This document shows positions 1-12,500 of a stretch of DNA of 64,000 nt, one piece after another (position 1 is the stretch's first letter; each line of letters starts with the position of its first letter). The position numbers and the translations under genes were made by a program. Source of the stretch: Toxonevra muliebris (lineage: Eukaryota > Arthropoda > Insecta > Diptera > Pallopteridae). The stretch is from positions 496,001 through 560,000 of the forward strand of contig CAVNUY010000004.1 of the NCBI GenBank assembly GCA_963691655.1, written 5' to 3'. A model generated the notes under the pieces. That model was not told the origin of the DNA. It was given only the letters and a program-made list of their open reading frames with translations, and did not search any database.

Positions 1-1269
1 AGTTCATTTAAATTTTGATAAAAAAAGAGATATAAAGTAACCATAATTGTTTCTTTGGTATGTTAGTTCTATTACGATAGATAAAAAATTTAAAGGAATT
101 AATTTCATTTTTAATTTATTAATGTGCCCATTAATGTTCAAGTTTGAGTCAAACCATATACCCAAGTACCTTAATTTCTCGGCCCTAGAAATAAAATTGC
201 CATTACAGAATGCTTCTGGCAACGCTTCTATTTCAGGAATTTTCTTAAAGTTATTGAATATGATAAAACTTGTTTTCGATAAATTCATTTTAGGAAGGTT
301 TTTAACAAAGCACTCAGTTATTATTTTTATATTAAACTGTATATTACAAATCAATTCTTCTAATGTATCTTCTGCGTACATAAACGCTCCATCCTCTGCA
401 TAAAACTGTGGTATTCCATTAAATCTTAAATTCAAAACTTTATTAATATGTATTAAGAAAAGAGTTACGGCTAATTTTGAGCCCTGTGGCACTCCCGCTT
501 TAATTTTTTCTGTTGAATTTTTTATGGTGCCTATTTGTACAAATTGCTTTCTATAGCTTAATGGCGTTTTCGGTGAAGCCTTGTTCAATTAATTTTCTCA
601 ACATTATCCTTAAATTTACGGAATCAAATGCTTTGCTTAAATCAACTGCCAACATTGCTACAAATTTCTTCTTATCCAAATTTTCATAGATAAATTCTAT
701 ACAGTTCAGACAGGCGCTGATAATGTGCTTGATTTTTCCGTGAATCCAAATTGATTATCGTTGATAACATTGTTTACGTTCAAAAACTTTTTAAGTCTTT
801 TTAATATAATGGTTTGAAAATTTTTTTCAATAGTACTAACTTTGTAATTGGTCTATAATTCGAGCAAAAGTCTTTGCTTACATGTTTGTGGATAGGAATT
901 AATGAACCAATTTTCAATTCTTCAGGATACTTCCCAATCCGAAAACAATCATTTATAAACTTCTCCAATGGAACAGATAATGCCTCCTTATATTTCTTAA
1001 TAAGACGCACTGATACACCATCTGGTCCATTCACAAACCTTGAATTCAAAGTTCCTATTGCATTTATAACCTCAAGTGAACCGTAATTACTCAGTTCAAA
1101 AGAATGATTTATTCTACAATAGTTGTAAATTATTCATTGAGCGAATCGACAATTGCAACTGAATTTTTTAAAACATTTTCTTTATACTTAATTTGTATAA
1201 TTTCAATGTGATTTTTATGCTTTTTCCCATACATAATTTCTTTTAAAATTTTCCACGTTCTATTACTTG
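1..1269 (-). pseudogene. decayed non-LTR retrotransposon, reverse-transcriptase part
   Basis: Minus-strand fragments at 801-1049 and 4-588 read like consecutive pieces of a non-LTR reverse transcriptase: GPDGVSVRLIKKY and NYRPIT of the early RT motifs, then GVPQGS followed by FYAEDGAFMYAED. The usual (Y/F)ADD catalytic motif is spoiled, with Glu in place of the first Asp. Fragments lie in different frames with stops between them, so the copy is dead. The element continues across the BEL insertion at 1270-6803: the short piece at 6809-6900 reads as its upstream linker in the same orientation. The 3' end lies left of the window. The exact clade is not assigned. Confidence 0.8.
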
Positions 1270-1593
1270 TGTTGACACGCAACGCCGCAACTACTATCTA
1301 CATCACCGGCCGAGATATTATGCACTTATAATTACTTAATTTTTCCAACCTTGTAAATTTTCGAACTCATTTTTTTAATTGTCATTATTCTTCTCATAAA
1401 TTTATTCAATTTGGTTTTGGTTGTGACTACGGTCAAGAAACATAAAATGTAAGTAAATTGTTAACTGAATTTATATATTGAATTTTTCTGAACTTAAAAA
1501 TAAAATAAGAAATCTTTATAGATTTTAGCAACGGCATAAGCCAGCAGCTTAAAATATTGTGTTTAATTTGACTTTTGACTGCCACAACCAACA
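1270..1593 (+). repeat. 5' LTR of BEL/Pao element
   Basis: 324 bp, TG...CA termini, nearly identical to 6480-6803. The best-spotted differences are near positions 1337 and 1432-1450 (a short stretch around the word AAGAAACATAAAATG). The preceding ACTTG repeats after the 3' LTR. Confidence 0.92.
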
Positions 1594-1794
1594 TTCTAAA
1601 ATATTTAATTTTTGCGCACAATAATTACTGCTGAGGAATACTCTAGAAGACTTGTGCATTATTCCCGATAATTGTATTTGGATAGTGGACTTGCTAGTGG
1701 GATCGTTTGTGTGCGTTAGAACGCGAGGGACAGGTGATCATTATAACCTCAATTTTGGTAAGTCGCGCACATTTTCAAGAACCATAACGGCGAT

Positions 1795-3985
1795 ATGAAC
1801 ACCGAACCGGTAACGACGACAGCAGCAATTGCCGAACACATGCGAACCGATGCATCGGCATTAATCGAAGCAACGACATCTATAATGGCCGCCACCATGT
1901 ATGCGCCATCTCCAAATAATACGGTTGCGCCAATGCTACAAAATGCAGTGACTGCAACAACCACGTGTGCATTTACTGCCGTGTCTGAGTCGTCGTTAAT
2001 TAATAACTATTGCCTTGATAGCACTCCCATCTGGAGCACACATTATGGATCAACACCCGCAAGTCACGCACCTTTGTGGTCGTCGCTTTTGGGGCGAATC
2101 AGAGTATGCACACACATTCGGCTGCAAGCTCTAACCCTTATGATTTAGCTCAAAAGGCACTTGGGAGTGATTTGTATCATTCAACTGCCTTTTATGACTA
2201 TTCTGGCTACTCACGCGCTAATGCTAGAGCGGTAGTGTCTCCCCCAAATATACTCTCAACAGGATCTAGGTTTTTTTGGTTTGGTGGAATCGCACCATCG
2301 TTCACACAGAGCACGACAGCTGAATGTGCTTTAACCTCATCGCAAGTAGCAGCGCGCCACGTTTTGTCAAAAGATCTGCCAGCCTTTACGAACAATCTAC
2401 AGAACGTTGTGGCTTTAGTAATCAAGAAAATCTGATTCGCCTTCAAAAGAGCTTGAAGGGTCAAGCTTTAGAGGCTGTGCGTGGTAGGCTAATGGTGGCT
2501 ATCATGGTACCGCATGCCATTGAAACACTTAGGATGCTATACGGGCGCCCAGATGTAATCCATCAATCACTTCAGCGCCGATTGAGAAAGGAGCCACCTG
2601 TCAAATCGGATAAATTGGAAACGCTGATTCGCTTTGCTCTGGCGGTACAGAATTATCGCACCACGATGGAGTCGATTGGACTCGTTGACTACCTCAATGA
2701 TCTTATGCTGCTGAACGATTTACTTGCGAAACTACCAAGCGACTTGAAGCTTGACTGGGGTAGGCGACGTATAACATGTGGACGATTTGATATTGGCGTT
2801 TTCGATGACTGGCTCTTTTCTCTTGCAGCATGTGCAAATGAAGTTACACCATTTGGGTTGGTACATTCCACCGCACATGAAGAAAACAAAGTAACACGTA
2901 AATTGCCCAGAGAACGAATTATGGTTCACGAACTTGTTGACGATGACGGTAAGGTACCGTCCAACACAGTAAATTGCCCAAGATGCTCAAAAATTCACTG
3001 CTTATCTAACTGCGGCGATTTCCGTACAATGAAAATTCAAGATAGGTGGAAATTCGTTCGACACAATAAATTGTGTCTGCGCTGTTTCAAAAATCATTTT
3101 GTACGGCTTTGTCAATCTAAGCAAAAATGCGGAGTAGATGGATGTGCCATGGCGCATAGCCCACTTTTACATTCAACATACAATATCAAGCGCGTGCCAG
3201 AAAGCGCTGTAACGGGTTCCCCTAATTCCCTTCAACCAGGTACATCTACGGTCCTATTTCATGCAAAAGAACAGCAGAAGGCTCTTTTCCGGTATGTGCC
3301 AGTGACGTTATACGGCAAGACAAAGACATTAAAAACATTTGCGTTGATCGATGAAGGTGCCTCATGCACACTTATTGAAAAAGATGTGGCAACTGATCTA
3401 GAACTAGATGGTCCTGTAGAAGAGCTGTGCTTGCGTTGGACTGGCGATATCACGCAGACAGAGACGCAATCAAAAGTTGTTGCGTGCGACATATCTTCGC
3501 AAGAGGCCAATTCTCCAAAATTTCATCTATGCAACTTTCGTACTGTAGCATGTTTGGACTTGCCGGAACAATCACTAGAGGAATGTGTTATCAATAAGAT
3601 GAACCATTTACGCGATTTGCCGATACGCTCATACTGCGCAACAAAGGCGCGAATTTTGATAGGGCTCGATCATGCAAAAATTGGTGTACCTCTTGAAATA
3701 CGGGAAAGCAAAAGCGATTTTCTAATTGTCACAAGATGTAGAATTGGCTGGAGCGTTTACGGACGTGAAAAAGTAATTTGTAGTAGACTTCAGCAAGTAA
3801 CACATATTTGCTCTTGCAACGCGAGCAAGCGCTTGGATAAAATGATGAAAGAATATTTCACTCTAGACTCAATTGGCGTGTGCGCCACCACAACCTCCCT
3901 GCGTTCGAAAGCTGATGAACGAGCATTGGAGATTATGGAAGCAACTGGAAAAACGATGGGAGGCAGGCTTACTGTGGAAGTTTGA
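1795..3985 (+). pseudogene. BEL/Pao gag and protease region, frameshifted
   Basis: Capsid-like Gag starts at the ATG at 1795 (MNTEPVTTTAAIAEH) in one frame, passes to another near 2100, and to a third near 2390, where EQSTERCGFSNQENLIRLQ of the DUF1759 retrotransposon Gag family begins. A Cys/His cluster follows at about 2977-3170 (CPRCSKIHCLSNC, CLRCFKNHFVRLC, CGVDGCAMAHSPLLH), the nucleocapsid-like zinc knuckles of BEL Gags. The aspartic protease (DUF1758 type) is at about 3330-3720 with LIDEGASCTLIE, where the active-site motif of this family is D-E/S-G. At least three frameshifts mean no intact polyprotein. The reading frame is lost again near 3930-3985, just before the reverse transcriptase. 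Confidence 0.85.
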
Positions 3986-5188
3986 CCAGATTGAGTTGCC
4001 AGATTCGCTACCCAATGGCACACCGTCGACTTCATTGCTTGGAAGCAAAAATGGCACGTGAGCCGGAACTTAAAAAATTTCTGGTTGACAAAATAAAAGA
4101 ATATGAGCAGAAAGGCTACGTGAAAAGGTTGTTATGTAACGAAACTTTGAGTGGTGGTAAGTCATGGTACATACCGATTTTTACTGTAACGAATATGAAC
4201 AAAAATAAGACTCGCATTGTTTGGGATGCGGCGGCTAAAGCAAATGGAATTGCATTGAATTCTGTACTTTTGAAAGGCCCAGACCTTCTCAAATCGCTGG
4301 TAGGAGTTTTAATTCGATTTCAAGAAAAGCCCGTTGCCATATGCTGCGACATAAGAGAAATGTTCCATCAAATTAAGGTGAATCAGCAAGACTTGCCAGC
4401 TCAGTGATTTCTATGGCGCGAAGGTGACGTAACACGAGAACCAAGTGTGTACGTAATGACTGTCATGACCTTCGGTGCCTCATGTTCTCCTTCATTGGCT
4501 AATTATGTAAAGAACAAAAATGCTAATCGTTTTTTACAGGTCCATCCTGATGCTGTTAACGCTATCGTTGAAAACACATTTATCGATGACTGGCTGCAGA
4601 GCGTTGAAACTGAGGAGGAAATGATTCATGAGAAATTGGCTCTCAAACTCGAAGCGTGTTTTGCATCATTTAACAGGCAGTGCCAATCAGAAACAAAAGT
4701 GCCTCACCGAACCAGACACAATTCACGAAAAGGTTCTCGGATTGTGGTGGATCCCTACAACAGATGAGTTTACGTTTGTGACTAAGTTCGATAGCAGCAT
4801 TTTCGATGAGAGCACCAATCCCACAAAGCGTCAAATTCTTCGCATTGTTATGACAGTCTTTGATCCCCTGGGGTTGCTAGGTTTCTTTGTTATATACGCC
4901 AAAATCATTCTACATGACGTCTGGCGTTCGGGCATAGCATGGGATGAAAATCTACGTGAGCAAGAGCTAGAGAAGTGGTGGACCTGGATTCGCCGCCTAC
5001 GTTCGATCAACGAAGTCCGAGTAGCTCGGTGCTACTTTTCTTTGAATCATATTCGAAGCACCCAATTACATATATTTGTGGACGCAAGCGAGAACGCATA
5101 TGCAGCAGTGGCTTATCTTCGAGTAAACGAGAATGGCAATATTGCAGAGGTTATGTACTGGAAGCTTATTAATTACAAGAAGTATTGA
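3986..5188 (+). pseudogene. BEL/Pao reverse transcriptase, with stop, frameshift and RNase H deletion
   Basis: HCLEAKMAREPELKKFL is the conserved entry to BEL reverse transcriptases. It is followed by RIVWDAAAKANG and the palm motif CDIREMFHQIKV. A TGA stop at 4405-4407 interrupts the frame, which then continues with MTVMTFGASCSPSLANY. The catalytic box is FIDDWLQSV near 4575-4602, so both Asp residues survive. The frame shifts near 4690-4740 and continues to HIFVDASENAYAAVAYLR, the first Asp of the RNase H domain. At about 5165-5190 the text jumps directly to pre-integrase sequence. Intact BEL polyproteins have a few hundred residues there, so most of RNase H and the connection region is deleted. 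Confidence 0.82.
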
Positions 5189-6485
5189 AGACGCCGAGCA
5201 CATCATTATGCGAAACTGCCAGGAAGAGATGTTCTATGCCGAGATAAGGTCCCTTCGTATGCAGAATGGGTCCCTACGGCGGGACAGTGTTATTTTTAAG
5301 ATGTCACCATACCTAGATGATTTTGGTCTGCTCAGGGTTAAAGGGAGAATCGATGTTTGCGATGTAGCTGACAGCATTAAACGTCCAATAATCTTGCCAC
5401 GTAATCACACTGTTACAAAGTTAATTGTTGACTTCTACCACAGAAGGTTCCACCACCATCACAATGAGATAGTGGTAAACGAGTTGCGTCAGCGATTCTG
5501 CATTCAAGGACTTAGAATGCTTATGAAAAATGTAGCAAAACTTTGTCAGGTTTGTCGCAATCGACGTGCTGTACCGTGTCCTCCCGAAATGAGTCAACTG
5601 CCTCAAGAACGGTTAGCAACCTTTACAAGGCCCTTCACATTTACGGCTGTGGACTATTTTGGGCCAATAGACGTCGTGGCCGGTAAGCGCCGAGAAAAAC
5701 GTTGGGGTGTTCTTTTTACATGCCTCACAGTGCGCGCCGTTCACATTGAAATTACGCACTCACTATCAACTGAGTCCTTTCTCATGGTTTTTAAACAATT
5801 CATCTGTCGCCGAGGAGTGCCAAAACGTATACTGTCCGATAACGGCACAAATTTTAGGGGAGCGAGCCGCATACTTGTCAACGAAATCAAAAAGGTATCA
5901 GGTAACGCACTAGAACAAAAGTATCCGGAAATTGAATGGTCGTTCATACCGCCAGCAGCGCCACACATGGGCGGGGCATGGGAGCGGATGGTACGCTCTG
6001 TGAAATCAGTTCTGTTTGATGTTTAACCTGGAAATGTTCTGCGCGAGGACACATTGAGGTCGGTAATGGCAGATGTCGAAAACATAATTAATTCACAAAC
6101 ACTTACATACGTGCCGCTTGAATAAGAGGAAAGTGAGGTGCTCACACCAAACCATGGGCTTTTTCTAATATCGAGTCAAATAACAGACACGATTTTGAAA
6201 CGCTGGGTGCGTGAATACTTACCTACGCTGACCAGATGCACCAAATGGTTCCAGCCACCACTTAATCCTATCGCAATGAATGACATAGTTGTCATCGTGG
6301 ATGAAACCAGCAAGAGAAACAGTTGGAAGAGGGGCGTAGTCATCGATCTGCACCACGGCAGAGATGGTCAAGCACGCAGTGCGGTTGTAAAAACTTCGAA
6401 TGGGCTTTTCACTCGACCGGTGGTAATTAGATGTAAGGAGGTAAATTCGCACAAAGCACGAAGTTTACGAGGGGGAGAATGTTGA
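5189..6485 (+). pseudogene. BEL/Pao integrase and C-terminal domain, with two stops
   Basis: One frame runs from about 5190 to 6485. The zinc-binding HHCC module is visible as FHHHHNEIV followed by CQVCRNRR. The catalytic triad is present as AVDYFGP, ILSDNGTNF and GGAWERMV (D, D, E). The frame is cut by TAA at 6024-6026 and TAA at 6123-6125, and about 40 residues seem missing near 6175 between the LFLISSQ and ITDTILKRWVREYLP segments. The DUF5641-like tail (NDIVVIVDE, WKRGVVIDLHHGRDG) follows and ends inside the polypurine tract next to the 3' LTR. No envelope gene is seen. Confidence 0.85.
6470..6479 (+). other. polypurine tract of BEL/Pao element
   Basis: Purine run AGGGGGAGAA directly abuts the 3' LTR, the expected primer site for plus-strand DNA synthesis. 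Confidence 0.8.
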
Positions 6486-6803
6486 CACGCAACGCCGCAA
6501 CTACTATCTACATCACCGGCCGAGATATTATGCACTTATAATTACTCAATTTTTCCAACCTTGTAAATTTTCGAACTCATTTTTTTAATTGTCATTATTC
6601 TTCTCATAAATTTATTCAATTTGGTTTTGGTTGTGACTACGATCAAGAAAAATAAATTTAATGTAAATTGTTAACTGAATTTATATATTGAATTTTTCTG
6701 AACTTAAAAATAAAATAAGAAATCTTTATAGATTTTAGCAACGGCATAAGCCAGCAGCTTAAAATATTGTGTTTAATTTGACTTTTGACTGCCACAACCA
6801 ACA
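6480..6803 (+). repeat. 3' LTR of BEL/Pao element
   Basis: 324 bp, the partner of 1270-1593, followed at once by the ACTTG target duplication. Confidence 0.92.
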
Positions 6804-6808
6804 ACTTG

Positions 6809-6900
6809 ATTTAATATTTTTTCTAATTCTGCATCATAATATTCTTTCAATAATTCATTAATTGTATTTCTAACTTTCTTTTTATATTTTCTGAATTCAT
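6809..6900 (-). pseudogene. upstream remnant of the split non-LTR element
   Basis: Read on the minus strand this gives KVRNTINELLKEYYDAELEK, a charged linker of the kind found between endonuclease and reverse transcriptase in non-LTR elements. It continues the element that the BEL insertion interrupted at 1269. Homology to coding sequence ends close to the start of the CACTG element at 6918. Confidence 0.6.
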
Positions 6901-6917
6901 TCCCAAAAAATAGATTA

Positions 6918-7490
6918 CACTGGAATACAGTGAAAATATAACATGAACCAAATTATGTTTTCTAAACTAAATCGAAGACGCTGAACACGAAAATCATATT
7001 AATATTTTTTTTTTTCTATGGTTAAGTTTTCGAGATATGGCAAAATAACAGTTTTTCAGGTTACAGTTTCACTTTCAGGCTAATATCTCATTACGTATAG
7101 CTTCTACCGATCTGAGTTATATGTTATAGGAAATATAATTACGCGTTTAATGCTGCCAAGTTTGTTGAAATCAAATTATAAATGACTGAGATATAGATGT
7201 TGAAAGTTCTATTTTGGTATGATTTTTGAGAAATTTTCACACAGGTCGTGGTCTAATTTTTTTTTTCTCCCAAAAACAAATCACAAAACCTGAAGTTTTA
7301 TTTTTTTTAATCGATAGACCATTTCAATTCAAAAGCTTTAAGCATGAAACGATAGCAATCGGATAAAAAATGACGAAGTAATCAATGATTGAGTAAAAAT
7401 AAAATATTCTAGAAAACTAGAAATTTTTCTCAAAATTCATTCTGGTCTAGAAAATAATGAACCACTTGAAATTTTTATGCACATGTTTGC
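6918..7490 (-). repeat. left inverted arm of the CACTG element
   Basis: Reverse complement matches 17798-18372 with many substitutions and small gaps. Shared landmarks are TCTCAGTCATTTATAA, CGATTGCTATCGTTT and GTAACCTGAAAAAC. The match reaches past the end of the ORF remnant, so the left arm carries a reversed copy of its last codons. Confidence 0.75.
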
Positions 7491-7682
7491 AAAATTTTTG
7501 AGAAACAGCTGTTTTATTTTTTGAAAAACAAAAAAAGTGAAAAAATTTTAATTTTTGTTCTATATTTTTATCCATAGTAAAAATCGCAACGCACACAAAA
7601 GGTTGACTTGTTCTTAATGACGCCGTAACCAAACTAAATTTTTTTGAAATATTCTCAGAGGGAAAATTTAAAATGAGAATTT

Positions 7683-9463
7683 TGTAATGACTACGTCACA
7701 GCTTCAAGTCAGGCTCCATTTTCTTGTAATAAAATAACCACCTAACCCTCTTCTGCGCTGCATACCAATCTAAGGTGTTTAGATAAGATTGGCTGTATAT
7801 TCTTTGAAGTAGGGATAATTTGAGAGGGCGTGCATGCTAGCGGTTCCAGGTCTATGCTCTTCGGATATGGGTGGGGATCTTACCCAAATGATTACGCCAC
7901 TACTAATATACATATGTAGATACAAAAAAAAATATTCATGCACTGAATGTGTAATAAAACACGAAAATTTCACAAACACTTGATTGACATACGAGTGATA
8001 CCACTGACATGACCTACACCATGCTAAATGCAAGGTGTAGGGTGCCTAGGTATAACGCATGAACAAGACAACGGAGTGTAACAACAACACGAGTGGAAAC
8101 GTTAGGTGTTATTAAGTTTCCAGCTCTCTCCCGTCCCAACCTAATAATGAGAGCGCGATACACTCTCCCATCCCAACCAATGTATGCTAAACCAACACTA
8201 TTCACATTCGCTTTAAATTTAATTCAATTTATTCATATTAACTTTAATGTTACATTAACCTACGTTTTATCAATGACGTAAAGTAAGAGAGGCGAATATT
8301 CATTATTTTCTCATCTTGCTTACTCTTAATTATAGTCATTGATTTATATTTAATTTTAAATTTACAGGTAATTTAGAACCCCTTAAAAATATTTGTGCAA
8401 AAAAAAGTAGTAGTATCTAAAAATAGTAGTATGTAAAAATAGTAATATATCACTTTAGGTATAGGTATTTAGTATAATAAGTAGTGTATGAAATTTAGGT
8501 AAATTTTATCAAAACAATTAATGAATTTAATATAAATAGAAATACAAGATTACTCACACAGGCGATATCCCTCGTTGTTTGCGCAAACAAGCTCGGTGAT
8601 GTTGCTGTTGATTTGTAGGTGTTTCGACTTGCTAGTTTATAATTGTTTCAAATTATGTACACCAAATTTCCACACTTATCAAAATTCAAGACTTATATTA
8701 TTCTGATTACTGATTTTAAATACTACTGTACATAAAAATTATTATTTTCTTTCTTTTAAATTTAGTTATGATTAAAAATTAATTTTAGTATAAAAAAAGA
8801 GTAACAAAAAAAAAGAAAATTGTTATGGTATGTCCGATTGTTTGGAGTATGGTGTATGTCTGTATCCACTCTCGACCAGCGCGTCTTAGCAATTAAGAAA
8901 TTAATGCTTCGATGAAATGGTAAAAATTGCCTGAAGTCTTTGCAAATGAACGCTTGTCTAGAGGTATTGAAGATGTTGAAATGAACGAAATTTTGAATGG
9001 AAATAGTTACCTAATCCTGCAGTTTTTAAGCTTAGTTTATGGCTCTTATGGCCAACTAGCTGGATTGGATAATTGGTTGATGTGCTGTTTCTGGGTGATA
9101 TTTAGCTTGATGATATGATTCCAAAAGTGAGTAAAATTGCTATTGCAATTTTATTTTAATATTTTTTCGGAAAATATATATATATTTCAGAACACTGACT
9201 ATAGCAATTTAATTAGAGGTTAAAAAAAAAACTGAACTGGTTCGTATGCTGGTCGGGAACGAATAGACCGATTGAATGGCGTTTCCGTCTTTCGAAAGTA
9301 GAACAGCGTGGTTTTTCTAAATTTAAAGTTCTGTGGAAATTAATCCGAAACACTATCATTCACAATAGTCAAAAGTTTTGATATTACCAGTATTTTATAG
9401 TTCACAATAGATATTCATACGATTTTGTTAAAATACTTTGTTGAGTCACCAAAATCCATTACA
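7683..9463 (-). repeat. 3' LTR of the gypsy-type element
   Basis: 1,781 bp, partner of 14910-16690. Differences seen by eye include the words CTTACCCAAATG versus CTTACTCAAATG, GCCACTACT versus GCCATAACT, and two homopolymer lengths. Small ORFs of about 60 codons inside the LTR are present in both copies but show no known motif and are treated as chance. Confidence 0.95.
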
Positions 9464-9542
9464 GACACAGATCAGAAATTGAAGGATTGAAAATTACTAA
9501 CTGAAATTTATGAACTGAAAAAAATGGATGCATTAATTTTCT

Positions 9543-12500
9543 TTAAATAGGCTGCATGTCTTTGCTGTGATAGGTTCCTAGTAGTTTTCCTGAAGAATCT
9601 TCTAAAACATAATAAGCCGTACCTGCCTTACTTCGAACCCGCGCCTTGAGAAATGTGTTTGCTAGCTTACTATTAAAGTTTTTAGCTGAACTACTTAGTG
9701 CAAAATTTCGTCTTAAAACTTCCTGTCCAGTTTTGTAAGTTATAGGCCTCGACCGAAGATTGTAAATTTTAGCATTTACATCGTATGACTTCTGCAAGTT
9801 ACTACGCACAGTATCACGAATAAGTGCAAGGGTGGTATGTCTTTCTTGGTGACTGAAATCTCGTCCCTCTTCTAACATATTGATGTTTTTTAATAATTGG
9901 TAATTATTGCCATGTGTAATCATATGCTGACCAAAGACGGTGAAGTATGGAGTTTGAGATATCGATTAGTGTAAAGAATTTCGCAGTGCACAATTAATGC
10001 TGCTCAAGTGAACATCCCACTCACGCTGATCATTTTTAATATATGCGCGAAGGGCAGCGTTGATTGAGCGATTTACTCTCTCCGAACTGTTACTCTGTGG
10101 TGAGTATACCGCCGTACACACATGCTTAATCCCACATCTGGTTAAAAACGATTCGAATTCACCAGATTTAAATTGGCTACCATTATCGCTTACCAGCTGT
10201 CCTGGCACTCCAAAAACATCAAAAACATTTTGCTTTAAAAGATTTATAATTGGTGTGGAGCTAAATTTTTTTAAAGGAAAAAGAAAAGTGAATTTTGACA
10301 ATTGGTCTAGAACAATGAGAATGCCTATGTGACCATTTTTAGACCTCGGAAACGGACCAATTAAATCAACGTAGAACCGCTCAAAAATCCGTTCAGTTTG
10401 CACAAATTTTCCCATTGGTGGTCTAAGAACCTTTGTTGGATGTTTAGTAGATTTACAGACTTCGCAACTCAGAACGTAGTCACGTACTGACCGTAAAAGA
10501 CCCGTCCAATAAAAGAATCTACGAATACGTTCAGCTGTTTTGGCTATACCACCATGTGCACAGGTTGGAACATCATGAGCGTTGTGTATGACCTCCGCCT
10601 GCAAAGCTTTTGGGACTACTAACTTCCATGCTGAGTCTTGCTGTTCGCTATCTCCGGTGTAGTAATCTGTCCGATGGTATAGATATTTGTCACATATTTT
10701 GAAGTCTGGATACTTATCTAAATTGTCATTTATTTTCTCTTTTAATTCTACATAGTCTGCGTCATCAAATTTGGGTGATAAAATATCAATATCAAGCACA
10801 TTATCAATTTGAAGAACAGCTAGCTTTTCAATACTATCTGAGTTTACACGTGAAAGGGCATCCGGAACTACATTTGCACTACCTTTGCGGTGCTCTATTG
10901 TAAATTTGAATGCTTGCAGCTTAAGCGCCCAGCGCTCTAAGCGTCCACTAAGGTCTGATTGTTGCATTAACCAACGTAAACTAGCGTGGTCCGTAACTAT
11001 TTTAAACTCAAGCCCTTCCACATAAGGTCGAAACTTCTTAACTGCCAGTACCGCAGCTAAACATTCCTGCTCAGTCACGGAGTAGTTGCGTTGTGCTTTG
11101 TTGAGTTTCTGAGACATATAAGCCACAGGAATTTCTTCGTTTTCTTCATTCAACTGGGCTAGCACCGCTCCTACTCCATGCTGACTTGCATCGCATTGTA
11201 TAATAAAGGCCTTATTAAAATCTGGGTTGACTAAGACAGGTCCTGACGTCAAACGTTCTTTCAACAATTCAAAAGCATACTGCGCTTCCATTGTCCAATC
11301 AAAACTTCGTGATTTCTTAAGCAAGTCCGTTAGAGGGTGTGTTATATCAGCAAAGTTGGCAATGAAGCGGCGGTACCAACCAGCCATCCCCAAAAAGCGA
11401 CGTAGTTGCCGTACTGTTTTTGGAGGTGGGTAATCGTTAATCGCCGAAACCTTCTCAGGATCGGTCTTTAATGTACCGTGGCCAACTATATACCCAAGAT
11501 AACGAACTTGTCTTATACAAAATTTACTTTTTTGGATATTAATTGTTAGACTGGCTTTTCGGATGTGGTATGCTACCTCTTGCAAAAGTTCTACGTGAGA
11601 TGACAAATCTTCTGATACAAGAAGAAGATCGTCCAGGTAGACAAACACACGTTCTTTTAAATTATAAGGTATCACTTTATCCATTAGCCTGAACATCGTT
11701 TGGGGAGCATTACACAGGCCGAACGGCATAACTGTAAATTGGTAAAGAGGGTGATTTGGCACTGTGAAAGCCGTCTTCTCGCGAGAACCCCTCTCCAGAG
11801 GAATCTGCCAGAAAGCATCCTTCAGGTCCAAACTGGAAATAAACTCTGCACGAGGAAGCCGGCTTAAGATCCCTTCAATATGAGGCAATGGATAGGCATC
11901 CTTTACTGTCAATGAGTTTACTTTACGACTATCCAAACATAATCGCACCTTTCCCGGTTTCCTAACTAGCACTACAGGGGAAGACCAAGCACTATTAGAT
12001 TCTTCAATTACTCCCATCTTAAGCATGCGGTTTATTTCTTCACCCATTAGCTTTTCCACAGCTGGCGAGACTGGAAAATGACGTTGCTTAATTGGTCTTG
12101 CTGCTCCTACATCAATTAAATGTTCCAACAGCGCAGTCTTGCCGAGACCGTTTTCTTCATAGGAAGGAAAGCAATTAATTGCAGCATTTAATTTTCCTTT
12201 CTGTTCAGTTGTCAATTTGTGAATGTTTGGATCTTGATCTTGCACGCTAATCTCACTTATAACATTTGTAGCTATTTTAAATAGTTTCCAAAAATTTACT
12301 CCAAGAAAAATATCTTGTGATAAATCTGGTATAATGTAAAATTCAATCGGTTTAGTGTCTTGCTGGTATGTAACGTCTAATACGACCACTCCTACAATAT
12401 TTTGTAAAGTTCCGTCTGCAGTACGCAGAGCGCATTGTGCATTAATTTCTTTTACACCTAACTTATGCTTATTGTCAATAATATTTTTGGCGAATTTCCC

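Larger units (their letters stand above)
1270..6803 (+). mobile_element. BEL/Pao LTR retrotransposon, defective
   Basis: A complete insertion with two 324-bp LTRs, each starting TGTTGACACGC and ending CAACCAACA, and flanked by the 5-bp target duplication ACTTG (1265-1269 and 6804-6808). The order gag, DUF1758-like aspartic protease, reverse transcriptase, integrase, DUF5641-like C-terminus is that of BEL/Pao. The two LTRs differ at only a few positions by eye, so insertion was fairly recent, yet the coding part has several frameshifts, three in-frame stops and a large deletion of the RNase H region. It sits inside the non-LTR copy of entry one, so it is the younger of the two. Confidence 0.93.

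Noticed and set aside
8014..8281. Short ORFs of about 60 codons in both gypsy LTRs, on both strands
   Set aside because: Identical only because the LTRs are copies. No motif or start context, and opposite-strand ORFs overlap each other.
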